Under the pieces are notes generated by a model. The model saw only the letters and a program-made list of their open reading frames with translations. It was not told the DNA's origin and ran no database searches. Below are positions 33,684-45,692 of a DNA stretch of 64,000 bases, in pieces. Origin of the DNA: Protula sp. h YS-2021 (taxonomy: Eukaryota; Annelida; Polychaeta; Sabellida; Serpulidae); contig OX457034.1 of assembly GCA_949752745.1 (NCBI GenBank), forward strand, positions 7,338,904-7,402,903, given 5' to 3'. The translations under genes were made by a program, and so were the position numbers. Position 1 is the stretch's first letter, and each line of letters begins with the position of its first letter.

Positions 33684-36600
33684 ATGATTGTGTTTACATT
33701 CAACGTGATTATTTGGATAACCCTGTGTGTTTACAATGCGGTCATGTGTTACGCATCAATGGATATCGGTCAGCCTTTACCAACGCAGTCAACAGGATGC
33801 ATGGGCCAACAAATACCAAAGCGAATAACGTGTTGTGCCCCAGACACACCTTCATGGTCGCACCATAAACGGATAAACAAAAACTTTACCAATATCAATC
33901 CAATATCAACTATAATTAGTCGCCGTGGGAATACACGATCTCCGCCTAAACTACAACTCTCAGAATCAAATGTAAATCATAGGAATCTTGTACCAATTCA
34001 GATTTCCTCCATAGACTCTTGCATAAGGATTAGCACCATCAATGCGCGTTCTTTACGTGCCAACTATACATTGATTAAGCCACTGATCCTAGAGAACAAC
34101 TTGGACGTTTCATGTGTGACCGAGACCTGGCTTAAATCAGACGATGCTTTTATTCCTCGCGAGTTTACTCCGACTGGTTTTACCTTACTCAGGGTGGACC
34201 GTACAGGCTCGTAGGATGGAGGAGTTGCGATATTATGTAAGACATCCTTAAGCCTGAAACAGTCGCCACAAAACCCTATTCTTCGTTCGAGCATATCTTG
34301 GTTTCGCTATCGACTAAAGGCCAAACAGTTCGAGCATTGTGCATTTACAGGCCGCCTGCGTCTTTCAACAGTGCATTTTTATCTGAATTTACTGACTTTT
34401 TAGAGAACTATAGTTTAGGAGGTTGCCCCTTAGTAATAGGAGATCTGAATATTCATTGGAATGCACAAACAAACAGTTTTTCAAAACAATATAGTGAAAT
34501 ATTGTATTCTTTTGGTCTGATTCAGCACGTCCGACATCTCACTCATCAATGTGGTCACATAATTGACCATCTAATTACAAGGCAATGCGACATAATTTCA
34601 CCATCTGAGCCAGTTACAGCAGACCTTCTAACGGATCACCATTTGGTCTATTTCGATATACAGGCTGTAAAACACACCAAACCCCAAACACAGTCTTCAT
34701 ACCGCCGTATTAGTAAAATCGATATATCAAAACTTAACAATGATATCAGACAAATGAAATTGTGCCAAAATTACATGTTGTTAGATCTTGATACTTTAGT
34801 CACAGCTTACAACCGTGAATTACGCGAATTACTGGATACTCATGCACCGCTTATTGTGCGCAAATCGAACTCCACTCGTAGTGAGCCATGGGAAACGGAT
34901 GAAACACGTGCGGCTAAATCGTCAATGCGCGCTGCTGAACGCAAGCTTAACAAAACTCATGATAGTGCAGATCGAGTCAGCTATTTCGAGTTCGCAATGA
35001 GTATAGGAAAATGGCAAATAGGGCTAGCTCTGATTATTATAATAACTTGATTACGCAGTGTTCAGACCAGAAACAGCTCTGGACTGCCAATATCATTATG
35101 CACAAAAATAAACAAAACCCGCTTCCTGACGCTGAGTCTCCTGTAGCACTGGCTAACACTTTTAAACAATACTTCAAATCAAAAATTGACAATGTTAGAG
35201 TATCCTTTAGCTCGGAAGACGATGATCCTTTCGTGTTTGATGACGTTTTCGATGGTATTTTGCTCATTAATTTTAGACCGCTCGATGAGGAAAGCGTTCG
35301 GAAAATAATAATGTCTTCAGCTCCCAAGTCTTGTGATAGCGACCCAATCCCAACCTGCTTGCTCAAACAATGTATCGATGAACTCCCTATCATTTGCTGA
35401 ACAATAAACATCAATTTCTACTAACACCTTTCCGGCCCCTTTCAAGCAAGCAATCGTTTATCCTCGTCTGAAAAAGCCAAATCTCGATACTGTTCCGAAA
35501 AATTATCGCCCGGCTTCCAATTTATCCTTTATATCCAAAACCCTTGAAGAGGCAATATGTCAACGATTAAATGTCCATCTCACCTCTCATAGTTTGGAAG
35601 AAAAGTATCAATCAGCTTACCGCAAGTGTCATAGTACTGAAACCACCCTTATTCGGCTGTTCAATAACCTTTTGATCCAACTGGATAACCGCCAAGCTGT
35701 GTTTCTCACATTATTCGACCTTTCTGCCGCCTTTGACACCGTAGATCATGAGATCTATCTAGTTGGAGTACTCCTTTGGTGTCAAAGGTGGAGCCCTAGA
35801 TTGGATAACATCTTACCTTCATGATCGCAGTGCACGTGTTAAGGTCGAAGGTGCATTTTCAGACTCTATTACCTTGGATTGCGCCCTACCCCAAGGTTCC
35901 AAAATTGGACCACGAAGATATTCTCAGTATACGAAGCCATTGGGTTCTCTGATAAAATCGCATGGACTACCGTATCATTTTTATGCGGATGATTCTGGTC
36001 TAGAAAATGCCTTCAATCCACGATCAGTCTCAGAACAGGGCACTGCCCTTGCTCAAGTTTCTGACGCCATCAAAAATATCGGGTCCTGGATGACTGCTAA
36101 TAGACTTAAATCGAACAAGGACAAACTGAATTTTTGGTTATAACAGGTACACGCAACGAGAAAGTCATCAGTACCCATAGCCTACACCCAGACAATGACG
36201 TAGTTACACGTTCCCACGTTGTTCGAGTCTTGGGAGTGCTCGCAGACTCGCATTTAACAATGGAAGCACATATAAACTTGGTTGTTCGAAAGTGCAACTA
36301 TTACCTACGGTGGATACGAGATGTTCGTTCACGTTTAGACGACGATGCTGCAAAGACACTCGTGCATGCGTTGGTGACCAGTCGCATCCATTACTGCAAC
36401 AGTGTTTTAATCAACCTCCCCAAAACGCAGATCAAACGGCTTCAGCGCATCCTTAATCACTCTGCACGCATTGTGAGACCATCTAGTGAAGAAAGTGTTA
36501 AGGATAAACTCATGGCTCTCCATTGGTTACCAATTGAGCAGCGTATTGCGTTTAAAGTCGCGCTTTTGACTCATAAAGCCCTCACCAATTCAGCCACTAA

Positions 36601-36829
36601 GTATATCACAGAGCTCCTTACACCTTATACTCCATCGCGTAGCCTGAGATCGTCTGATCAGTATCTTCTCCAAGAGCGTCGATATAATCAGCGCTACGGA
36701 GAAAGAGCGTTCCAAAATGCAGCCTCCAAATTATGGAACTCTTTACCATTTAGAATAAGACAAGAACGTGATATTTTAGCTTTCAGAAAACTACTTAAAA
36801 CTCACCTTTTTAGACTGGCATACAATTAA
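33684..36829 (+). pseudogene. Endonuclease-reverse transcriptase ORF of the CR1/L2-like element, frameshifted
   Basis: Segments 33684-34214, 34298-35050, 35011-35400, 35594-35824, 35763-36143 and 36134-36829 carry successive parts of one polyprotein in changing frames. It cannot be translated as one protein here. Confidence 0.88.
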
Positions 36830-36962
36830 TGTGTTAACTTTAATTTTATCTAGTCAATGTTTTTAAATTTTATTTTATTTTTTTAAAATTTTTAGTTTCT
36901 TATTAGAATACCCATATTGTTAGCGCTTAGGGTTATACCATTGTAAGCGCGATATAAATGTG

Positions 36963-36974
36963 TTAATAATAATG

Positions 36975-37043
<69 letters not shown>
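36963..37043 (+). repeat. (AAT)n tail of the retrotransposon
   Basis: About 25 AAT/ATA repeats directly after the conserved 3' end of the element. Confidence 0.95.
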
Positions 37044-37045
<2 letters not shown>

Positions 37046-38880
37046 TTGTATCGTTAACTTATAATAACATTGTCACCTTCATTTCCTTATGTATAGGGTT
37101 GAAATCTGAAAGTGAGGTCGAAAACGGCAAAGAGAAGGATTTTGTAGGGAATTGAAGCAATAAGTCTTTTATTTCGAATCCGCGAAAATATTGGTATTCA
37201 TCTTAAACAGTGAAGTACTGCTTGAATATTTAAAACTGTTCGTCCGATTTTACCGTGAATCTCTTATGCAAGGGTCGAGGGTATGAAGACTTATCAATTA
37301 TATATTCAAGGTGGCCATCCAAACCAACAAACCACCTAACATAATGGGTTTCCTATGCCGGAGGAGGGAGTTCAACTTAAAAAAATCACCCAAGGTAGGA
37401 ATTTACTAGTCAAGCTTTGTTTTAAATAATAAAGACTACTTTTTTTAGTTAAAGAGCGTGGGGTTGGGAGGAAAGGATTGAGGGGTCGTAACTTTTGAAT
37501 CTCCCTTACATCTGTCACTGATCTATGATAATGACAATCTTATAGTATAAAGTTGATAATGACAAAGCTCGTATGAAATCTATAATAGAAACTGGCAATA
37601 CCTAAACAGAGCAGAAAAAGAGGAAAAAGAAAAACATGGTTGTTTAGATTTCCAACTAGAATACCGTAATTTAAACTAGAAATATTGATAGTTTGAAATA
37701 ATCATGTCTTATAAATATTTAATATTACATTATGTCATGTGAATATTGAACGCGTTATAACAAGCAGAGTAGCTAAGGATAATTATAAGTATTGTAGAAG
37801 TAAATGTTTCGATACTGGTTATCTTTTACTAAGAAAATAAAGGACAACCATATTGGCTGAAATAAAATAATCCTATTAAAAGATTCAAGTAGCAGTGAAA
37901 TACAAATTGAAACTGTTTTACAATTCAACACAAAAGTCTAAATCATGTTCAGTGGATGTTGCGCTTTTGTCAAGATTTGTGCTGTGTCTAGCTGTTTACT
38001 ATTGTGTTTGTTGGCTCAGCTCTTTGGCATTATTGCTTTCAATTTTGAATATACCCGCTATCGGCATTGTCACTGCTTATTTCGTTTTACTTATTGTTGT
38101 ATTCTCTTTCTTGAATTCGTACGCTTCATTTTAAAAAATTGTTGTGATCGTTGTTCATCTTGTGACTGTTGTTGTGAGGATTCGTCCGCAAAGTTTTATT
38201 GTTTAAATTATGAGTTGTGCAAGGAAAATAAACAATTTCCAGGCACTCTCCAGGCCAAACTCTTCTATTTCTACTAATAATAGTATTGACTTGCTCACAA
38301 ATACAGTCTTTACCAATATCAAAAGGGTCACAATGGCCACTTTCGCAACACTCATCCTATTGCTTGCTATTTATCTTTCCATTGAACTATTCTAATTTTT
38401 TTATGTATCAGAAAATTTTGTTGCTATAAATAATGCTATGTCATAATATTTCCTGCTATGTTATGCCATTTTGCCAATTGATGATAATCGAATAGTTTAT
38501 AGATTTGGAAGTAAGTCATACAGAGTTACACATGACAAAAATGTTTTGCAGTGCACCTTTCTTTTCCAAGGTAATTTGAAATTCTATTACATGCCACTTT
38601 GTACTTTAATTTTTATATTTACTGATATTTCAGTCTTGTTTTTACGATACCCAAAAACTTTTTAATTTTATGTTTCGTAGTTATAAAACCCGAATAATAA
38701 TTTCAGAGTTCATGAAGAAAAAGGCCGTAATAATTATTATACTATAACAGAACACAGGGCTGGGGTGCTTTGTAATGGAATCAGATTCATGCTGTATTCA
38801 TACAATAAGCAGTGAATAGGCTGAGTAACTGCAACTAGTCACTCAGAATTAAGTGTTGTTACTGTCATAATTTTATTAAC
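37046..38880. other. No supported gene
   Basis: A hydrophobic open stretch (37895-38134) and a Cys-rich one (37945-38277) overlap in two frames but lack splice or homology support. Confidence 0.45.
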
Positions 38881-38883
38881 AGC

Positions 38884-39460
38884 TTGGGGATATATTATAG
38901 TCTAGATATCCACGTACAGATTTTTTTTGCTAAAGTAATGGATTACTTATCGAATCTTATATTTATTTCTGCGAAATTAACAGCGTTTTACTTGCCAATT
39001 ACTATGATTGTATGTAAGCATTTAAGAGGTATTCAAAACGTAATTAAAGTAACGAGGCCTTTTGCATTGAAATTAGGATTAGAAAATAATGAACTGTTAT
39101 TGATTATGTTTTAAAAATGATGAAGTATCTTCCCCATAGCCAAAATAAATGTAGGCACCACTTTGGCCAATAACCACCGCTAAACTTAAGAAATAAGCAT
39201 TAATGTAAACGGGCAATTTTTAATTAGCCTCGTTCAGAACGTATTGACCCTTCAAAGAGAGGTTACTTATATTGCAGATGGCGTGATATGTAATGAGGTC
39301 ATGAACACAGCAATTACCGTTGGGGATAACACCCAAATAGGAATACAAGTTAAGCCAACAGGGGAAAGTTATGCGATGCCTTTCAGTATCTATTCAGTTC
39401 ACTTTGAGAGTTCATTGTAGAAAATATTACAGTGTGTTATTGGACGCAAAGGTGACACAT
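38884..39460 (+). pseudogene. Partial duplicate of the secreted-protein gene: 5' flank plus broken exon 3
   Basis: The segment 38900-39160 resembles the 5' flank at 42420-42660 (shared CCAAAATA-ATGTAGGCA and GTAAGCATTTAAGA-like blocks). It is followed at 39277-39460 by a copy of exon 3 (44234-44433), including its acceptor TGCAG. Shared protein blocks include TAITVGDNT and GIQVKPTGESYAMPFS. The copy has a stop (TTCATTGTAG) and lost cysteines, and exons 1 and 2 are absent. Confidence 0.8.
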
Positions 39461-39579
39461 CATGGACCTCATTCCAACGGCATGAAGTCTTCTTCTGATT
39501 GTGGCGACACTGACTGCTCCTCTGGCGGTGATGAACTGACGGCGAATGGCATTAGATGAAAAAATGAACAAGATAGGTC

Positions 39580-40480
39580 AGCATGAGTCATGATGAGCCG
39601 GATGGGTCAGCATAGGATAAGCTGGGCCAAGAAAGACAAGATGAGTCATTACGTGCAGCGATGGTTTTTTGAGGGTTAAGGTGAGTCATTTTGGATCAGC
39701 ATGAACAGTGATGGGTCAGATTGGTCAAGATGGTTCATGATGAATAAACATGGACCAAATGGGTCAAGATGGGCGTGATAGGTAAGGATAGGCCAGATGG
39801 GTCAAGCTGGGCTACTTGGGTCGAGATGGGCCACATCTGTCGAGATGGGTCAAGGTGGGTCTAATGGAATCAAGATGGGCCATGATGAACAGCTACGGGC
39901 TGATGGGGGAAAATTTGTCTGATGGGTTAAGATGGGCCACAATGGATAAAGCTGGGCCAAGATGACACAGCAAGGGCCATGATGGGTCGGACTAGATCAT
40001 GATGAGCAGTATGGAACAAATATGTCATTTTGGATCAAGAAGGGCCAAACTCTGGCCCTCAAGACTAATCCTGTCCATCTAAGCCGTTCACGCGGGCAAA
40101 TTCTGGCCAATCTCATCATGTCTGTGTCTGTGGTGGCCCATCTTGACCATGTGCCCATCTTCTCCCATCTCGGTCCGTCTTGTGTCGTCTTGTCCTGTCT
40201 AGACCCTTCATGATCCATCTCAATCCATCATCGTCCACGTTCACCCGTTTGGTTCTCCTTTACTCATTATGACCCGTCTGGCCCGTTATGATCCATTATG
40301 ACTCATCTGAACCATCATGACACATCGTGGCCCATCTCGTCACATCACGGCCCAACTTGATCCATGGCGGGATATGCTGACTCATTCTGCTCATCTTGGT
40401 TCATTATGGCTTTTCTTCATCTTGATCCATCTCATCGCATCCCATCCCATGAACCTAATGAGTGATCCTAATGAACTTCA
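39580..40480. repeat. Strand-switching minisatellite: inverted GATGGGTCAAGATGGGCC field
   Basis: From about 39580 to 40035 degenerate units of GATGGGTCAAGATGGGCC repeat on the plus strand. From about 40060 to 40480 the complement (GGCCCATCTTGACCCATC-like) repeats instead. At the hinge, 40041-40059, AGGGCCA, a 5-nt loop and TGGCCCT form a perfect small hairpin. The whole is a large imperfect palindrome of about 900 bp. Confidence 0.85.
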
Positions 40481-42740
40481 TTCAATTGTACTGGGCTTCA
40501 CTGAACTTCAGTGGACTTCACTCAGTCTCATTGAACCTCACACGTGCACATACGCACGCACTGAAACGCGTCCACGCACACCCACCACCCTGAAACGAAC
40601 ACACACACGCACCAAAAGAAACGTAAGCACATTGTAACGCACCAGTTTGGATACGATTGTGGTTAGCTGTGCCCGTTATCAGCAGGTCTTTACCTTGAGT
40701 TGTGACTCGTGGACTTCCTGACAGTGGCAGATCGGTAACGTCTTTCGTCTGCTGGAACTTCTGCCGTGGACGATTGATTGTCGACTTAGCAGCTGTTGTT
40801 GTTGCTGTCTGTTAGACCACCTCGGCATTTTGAACTGGCTTGACAGAAGTGAACTTGTTTTATGGAGGGTAATGTGATATGCATATGCAAGGGATGCCCG
40901 GTTTCAATTGGGTACTCGGGAACCGAGGTATTGCTGGTTGACACATTAGTAACAATGTACAGCGTATTGTGGCTTGTGGAGTGAAATCTACAGGCCGCAG
41001 TCACACTAAATCTGATACATAACATGGCAATTCACAAAGAACCCAACAGGTGTTCTAAAGCGGAATTTATTGACGCAATGTGTATATCAACGACACATCG
41101 TAGATATAAAATGCCGTATAATGTTTGAGATTGATTATAGCCTGGTTGTAAACTTGTTGAATTTAGGTAAAAACGCGAAATATTGTTTCAATAGATTTGC
41201 TCACTGATTTCTTGCAAAGTAAAAAAATATATAGAGGATGCGAAAAGTTGAATTATTTTAAAAGTAAATTGATGAAATATATTTTGATGAATTTGGATGT
41301 AAATGTAAATATTCCCTCTTGGTCGCAATAAAATCGAGTATTTGTTTTAAAACGATTTATAATTTTAAGAATTTATTAGGTAGGTTTATGGCATTGGGAT
41401 AACATAATCTAATGATAACTGAAAGAAATAAGAATTTGCCATAATGACATGACATGGTATCATAAAGTGTCACACTGTAATATATTTTCATGTATATCTT
41501 TTGTTCTTTACAGGAATGTTGCTAAATCTGCTACTTCCTTTGGTTTTTTAGTATCTTGTTAACATTAGAAATCGAGTTGTATCATTTGCAATAGGTCACC
41601 ATAAATGACTTGAATAATTTTTTCTGAAATGTCGATGAAGTAACATAAATCTTTGTTTTAATATTTCAAGCCCATATTAGGCTATTTGTTAAGACAATGA
41701 ATTAAAAGTTATCCAATATTTTTTATAGATTCTGAAATAAATCATTGTGATTTATATTTTAATTATGTCAATGAAGTTATTTTGGAATGCGCATTGCTTT
41801 TACAAATCCAACTGAAATCCACTAATAACTTCCTTTGTGTGTATAGCGTACCTTGATTTTTTTTAAAATATATAGCTGAATTCCACCTAAGATATATAGA
41901 AAGTTTTCATTAAAGCCCGCTTGGTTTTGTAATGTAGAGTTGTTGGTATGAATTTTAATGCTTAAACATGCTATGCTTCATGAAGATGAAAAATTAAATA
42001 ACAGACGTGAATTATCAAAACAACGGATTGATGGGTAGATTTCCAAGCTCGCACAAACATCAGAAGGTCGCTAACAATGTTTTACAAAATGGAAGTTGCT
42101 ATGCCATACACATTTGAGGTTAATGCGAAATATACAAAATAGAAATGCTGATTCTCCCTATCTAAAATGTTTGGTGTTATGAGAGCGACGGCCGCATCCC
42201 TGAAGGACACTTGTGAAATCGCAGTGAGCTCAGAAGTGCACAGTCTTCAACGCATGTCCTAATTCAATATAAAGCATCTAATCCCAGATTCTATCCGTAC
42301 CAAGTAGTGACTCGGTTGAAAAACAGCAAGAGGTCTCTCAGAATGTACTATTTTTGTCATATCACCATTCAGTTAAACTAATTTTAATCTCATGTCCAGA
42401 GTTCCTTTCATGTTTATAAAACAAAGTTATTCATCTAACTACGTTTTTTATTTATTTCTTGAAAATTTACAATCTTTCACTTGGCAGTTACTTTGATTTT
42501 ATGCAAGCATTTAAGATACAGTCGAAAATAAAAAAAATAATGAAGGCCTTCAGAGTGAAATGAGAATGACAAATTAGCAAATTTTTTGATTGATTATGTA
42601 TCTATTTTAAAACGTTTAAGTACTTTCCTCATATCCAAAATAGATGTAGGCATTATTTTTGCGCTATAAAATTTAAGACTTTCTAAGAAACATTGCTATT
42701 AAATGAAGAATTTTACATCAGTCATCACAACAGCAACGAA
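40481..42740. other. No supported gene; holds a repeat shared with 49.13-49.37 kb
   Basis: 41090-41310 resembles 49130-49350 in direct orientation (shared TTGTTGAATTT, GCGAAATA, AATATAT-AG-GATGCG). A CA-rich stretch lies at 40530-40620. No ORF is supported. Confidence 0.5.
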
Positions 42741-42747
42741 TATAAAA
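42741..42747 (+). promoter_or_regulatory. Candidate TATA box of the secreted-protein gene
   Basis: TATAAAA 50 bp upstream of the proposed start codon at 42791, giving a short 5' UTR if transcription begins near 42770. Confidence 0.5.
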
Positions 42748-42790
42748 CAACAGGCGCAAATACTCCAAAGGAACATTTACAGCTACAACA

Positions 42791-42806
42791 ATGCTACATG
42801 TTACAG
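42791..42806 (+). CDS. Secreted protein exon 1 (start codon, residues 1-6)
   Basis: ATG plus four codons and one base, donor GTGAAT. It supplies the Met for the signal peptide; exon 2 alone has no ATG before the hydrophobic core. Confidence 0.65.
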
Positions 42807-45614
42807 GTGAATTAAATCTTTTCAAAGTTTAAGCAATGAAGTAAACAAGTGTTTTGAAATATCAAAAAATAAACGCGAACGCAATAATTTCTTTTTGTAG
42901 CTAAGGGTTATTAATTGCTAAATTTAGACTTTATGAATATTTTAAGAACACAGTTTGCCAAATAACAGCACGCAAGAGAAGAAGTAATAACAATAATACT
43001 ATTTTTGACAATATTTTACAGACAAAAAAGTTTCTGAGATTTGAATAGTTTTGTTTTATGTACAAAGTGAAGAGAAAGGCGAGATCGTCTAATCTGAGAT
43101 TTTACATGAGATTCTACATCTGTGTTAGTTCAATGCATTTTGTGGAGAATTTTTAAAAAAAATGTTATTCACATTCTTTGACTAATTTGTTTTTGTTTCT
43201 AAATTGTTATTGCTAGTTCGTAACTCTTTAACATGCACCATTTTTCTGCATAACTCTAGTTATTTTGCTTTTGCAAGCGATACTGCTTGTTGTTGTGCCT
43301 ATGGTAACGGCACAATTTGAATTGCCCGCCCTTGGGTGCGGCAACTGCACTTCAGAAATGATGGTAGCAACCACTTGTAATCCAGAGTACTTCATGTTTA
43401 CTTGTCAAGGCAAGAACTTTGTTATTTTGTTGCTATGTTTCAGAGAAATAAAAAATGTTTATTCCCAGTACTTAAACCAAAATAAAAAAAAGAAAAAATA
43501 AGCCTTTGCGAATTGTGCTTAAGTAAATCTGCTTTTGAGTCTTTCATGGTATCATAATATCAGAAATATCAAGATGTTTTTAACGTCATCGCAATATTGT
43601 TGCAATTAAGGTTAACACTCTGAAAATGAACTGCTTGAAGTTGTTCATGATGTTGATTGAAAAAGTACATTTGAAGCAGTTTGAAAATTTTTTCTTTTTT
43701 ATGTTTATTTATGTTGTATACTAAGAGGGATAGCACTAGGCATGTGGATGATATATTGCACATGGCATACTTGATGTGCTTTACCTAGGCCGCAGAAATT
43801 TTTGTCTTTTAGCGACATTTTCGCTGCATGATAAAACAGATTTTAGGCGTGGTGTATGTTATGGCACGTGTTTTCTCATACGGTACGGTGTTTGTGGCAG
43901 AATAGTGATATCAAGCGGTATCATGCAGCACTTGTTGTCATACTTCGAATAAATTATTTCGCTTGCTATCACTACCGCTTTCTTTTTTATAGGATATGGG
44001 GAATTGTTGATAGCGATTTAATAAATGTAAACTTAGTCACTTTTTCTTTCATCCAGATAGTTGACTTCTCTATTTCATTAATAGTGATTGTATTTTTGTT
44101 GCATGATCTGCTTTGATTTATCACTGGTGTTTATACGGAATGGATTCTACGATGACATCCGATGTTTTTTTAAAATAAAATGACATGATTGCCAAGTTTT
44201 AAACCTTTTTAACGGTGTCTGCTTACATTACAGATGGCATGATGTGTGATGAGGTTACGAGTACAGCAATTACCATTGGGGACAATACCACAATAGGAAT
44301 ACAAGTGAAGCCAACAGGGGAAAGCTATGCGATGCCTTTCAGTGTCTGCTCACTTCATTTTGAGAGCTCCATGGCTGAAAATACAACAGTGTTGTTATTG
44401 GACGCAAAGGGTGACATCATAATGGAACAAGATGTATGTCGCTCTTATCAAATGAAAAACGGGATCAACCTTTACAAGTACAATGCTTAAGCCCTAGTAT
44501 CAGGAATACCAAGCGATTTTTTCTACATTCGCCCTTTTCGAATCTAAACTTGAAAAATTTTACAAAGGTTCAAAACATTAATGCTAGCTTAAGATTTAGG
44601 ACTGAAAGTGAATATTGAAATATTTGACTTTATGTTTTGAAATGCATTATATTTTTCTGTTGCAGTGTATAACGGAAAACACTATGGGATCATCCATTTC
44701 ATCGGCGATTGCAACGGAAATGGCAACTGAAATGGCTACAAATACGATGGGATGGTGCAGCTGCGACATCTCCTTTAGTGACAATATATCCTATGCCTAC
44801 AGCATTAGGATTGTTGCACATTCACGAATTAATTATGTTCAGCTTCGAAACTTGGAGCTGGAATTGTGCCTGGGGCCGAGTAGGTTATACATAGAATGTG
44901 ACTAAATTTACTTACATTATTTATTTTATAAAACGGTTTCTCAGTTTCTTTTCAAGCTTTACGGCAAAACAGTACCTGAGTTAATGGGGATAAAGTGGGG
45001 GTAATATAGAAAAATATCTAAATATTAAATAAGTATGGAGTTCGGAAGGTCACAAAACAACCTTAATCATGTATTGAGTAAATTTTCCCACTTCCTAATA
45101 ACGGTTTGGACCTGATATGTCCGACATGGCAGAAACAGAGACATGTTTTTCCTCGATAAGTTACTACCTAGATACAGACTTCTCAATTCAGTTATGCCAT
45201 TAACTAGCAATTCCAGTATTGCTTTGGATTTAGCAGCTTAACATTTGAATCAAATTTTATGCTCAATATAGGAGCAAGGAAACATTTTTTACTAACTTCT
45301 CCTAAAGATTGTAAACTCGGTCTTATTTTGCAATTTGAACAAAAACAACAAAAATAAAAAATCTTACTTCCTTTTTCGTTCTTGTTCACTGTTGTTTAAT
45401 AATATATTACATGAATTTCATTGTTAATATATATTAAATTTTTAAAATATGAAACAAAGATGTACTAGTTATTATATAGTAAACCTGAATGACTGATTTT
45501 GTTTTCAGCAACCCCGCCATGTAAGTATTTGGAAGTGTATTTGGCTATACATCAACTTTGTTCCAACATGTTTAATTTATGTGATTATCTGTGGAAAACA
45601 ACCAGATTTTATTT

Positions 45615-45692
<78 letters not shown>

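Larger units (their letters stand above)
33684..37045 (+). mobile_element. CR1/L2-like non-LTR retrotransposon, degraded but near complete
   Basis: Order: short N-terminal region, APE-type endonuclease (INARSLRAN, ETWL, GDLNIHWN about 34440, DHHLVYFD about 34636), reverse transcriptase (motif A FDLSAAFDTVDH at 35714-35750, ALPQGSKIGP at 35884-35913, FYADD at about 35979), then a C-terminal region to 36829. The 3' UTR ends GTAAGCGCGATATAAATG and an (AAT)n tail, as in CR1/L2 elements. Breaks: stop at 34212, frame changes near 34290, 35040, 35400-35590, 35760 and 36130. All catalytic residues I can see are present. Confidence 0.9.

Noticed and set aside
37895..38395. Overlapping hydrophobic and Cys-rich ORFs
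   Set aside because: No splice sites, homology or conserved partner seen; AT-rich low-complexity sequence easily gives Phe/Leu/Cys runs.
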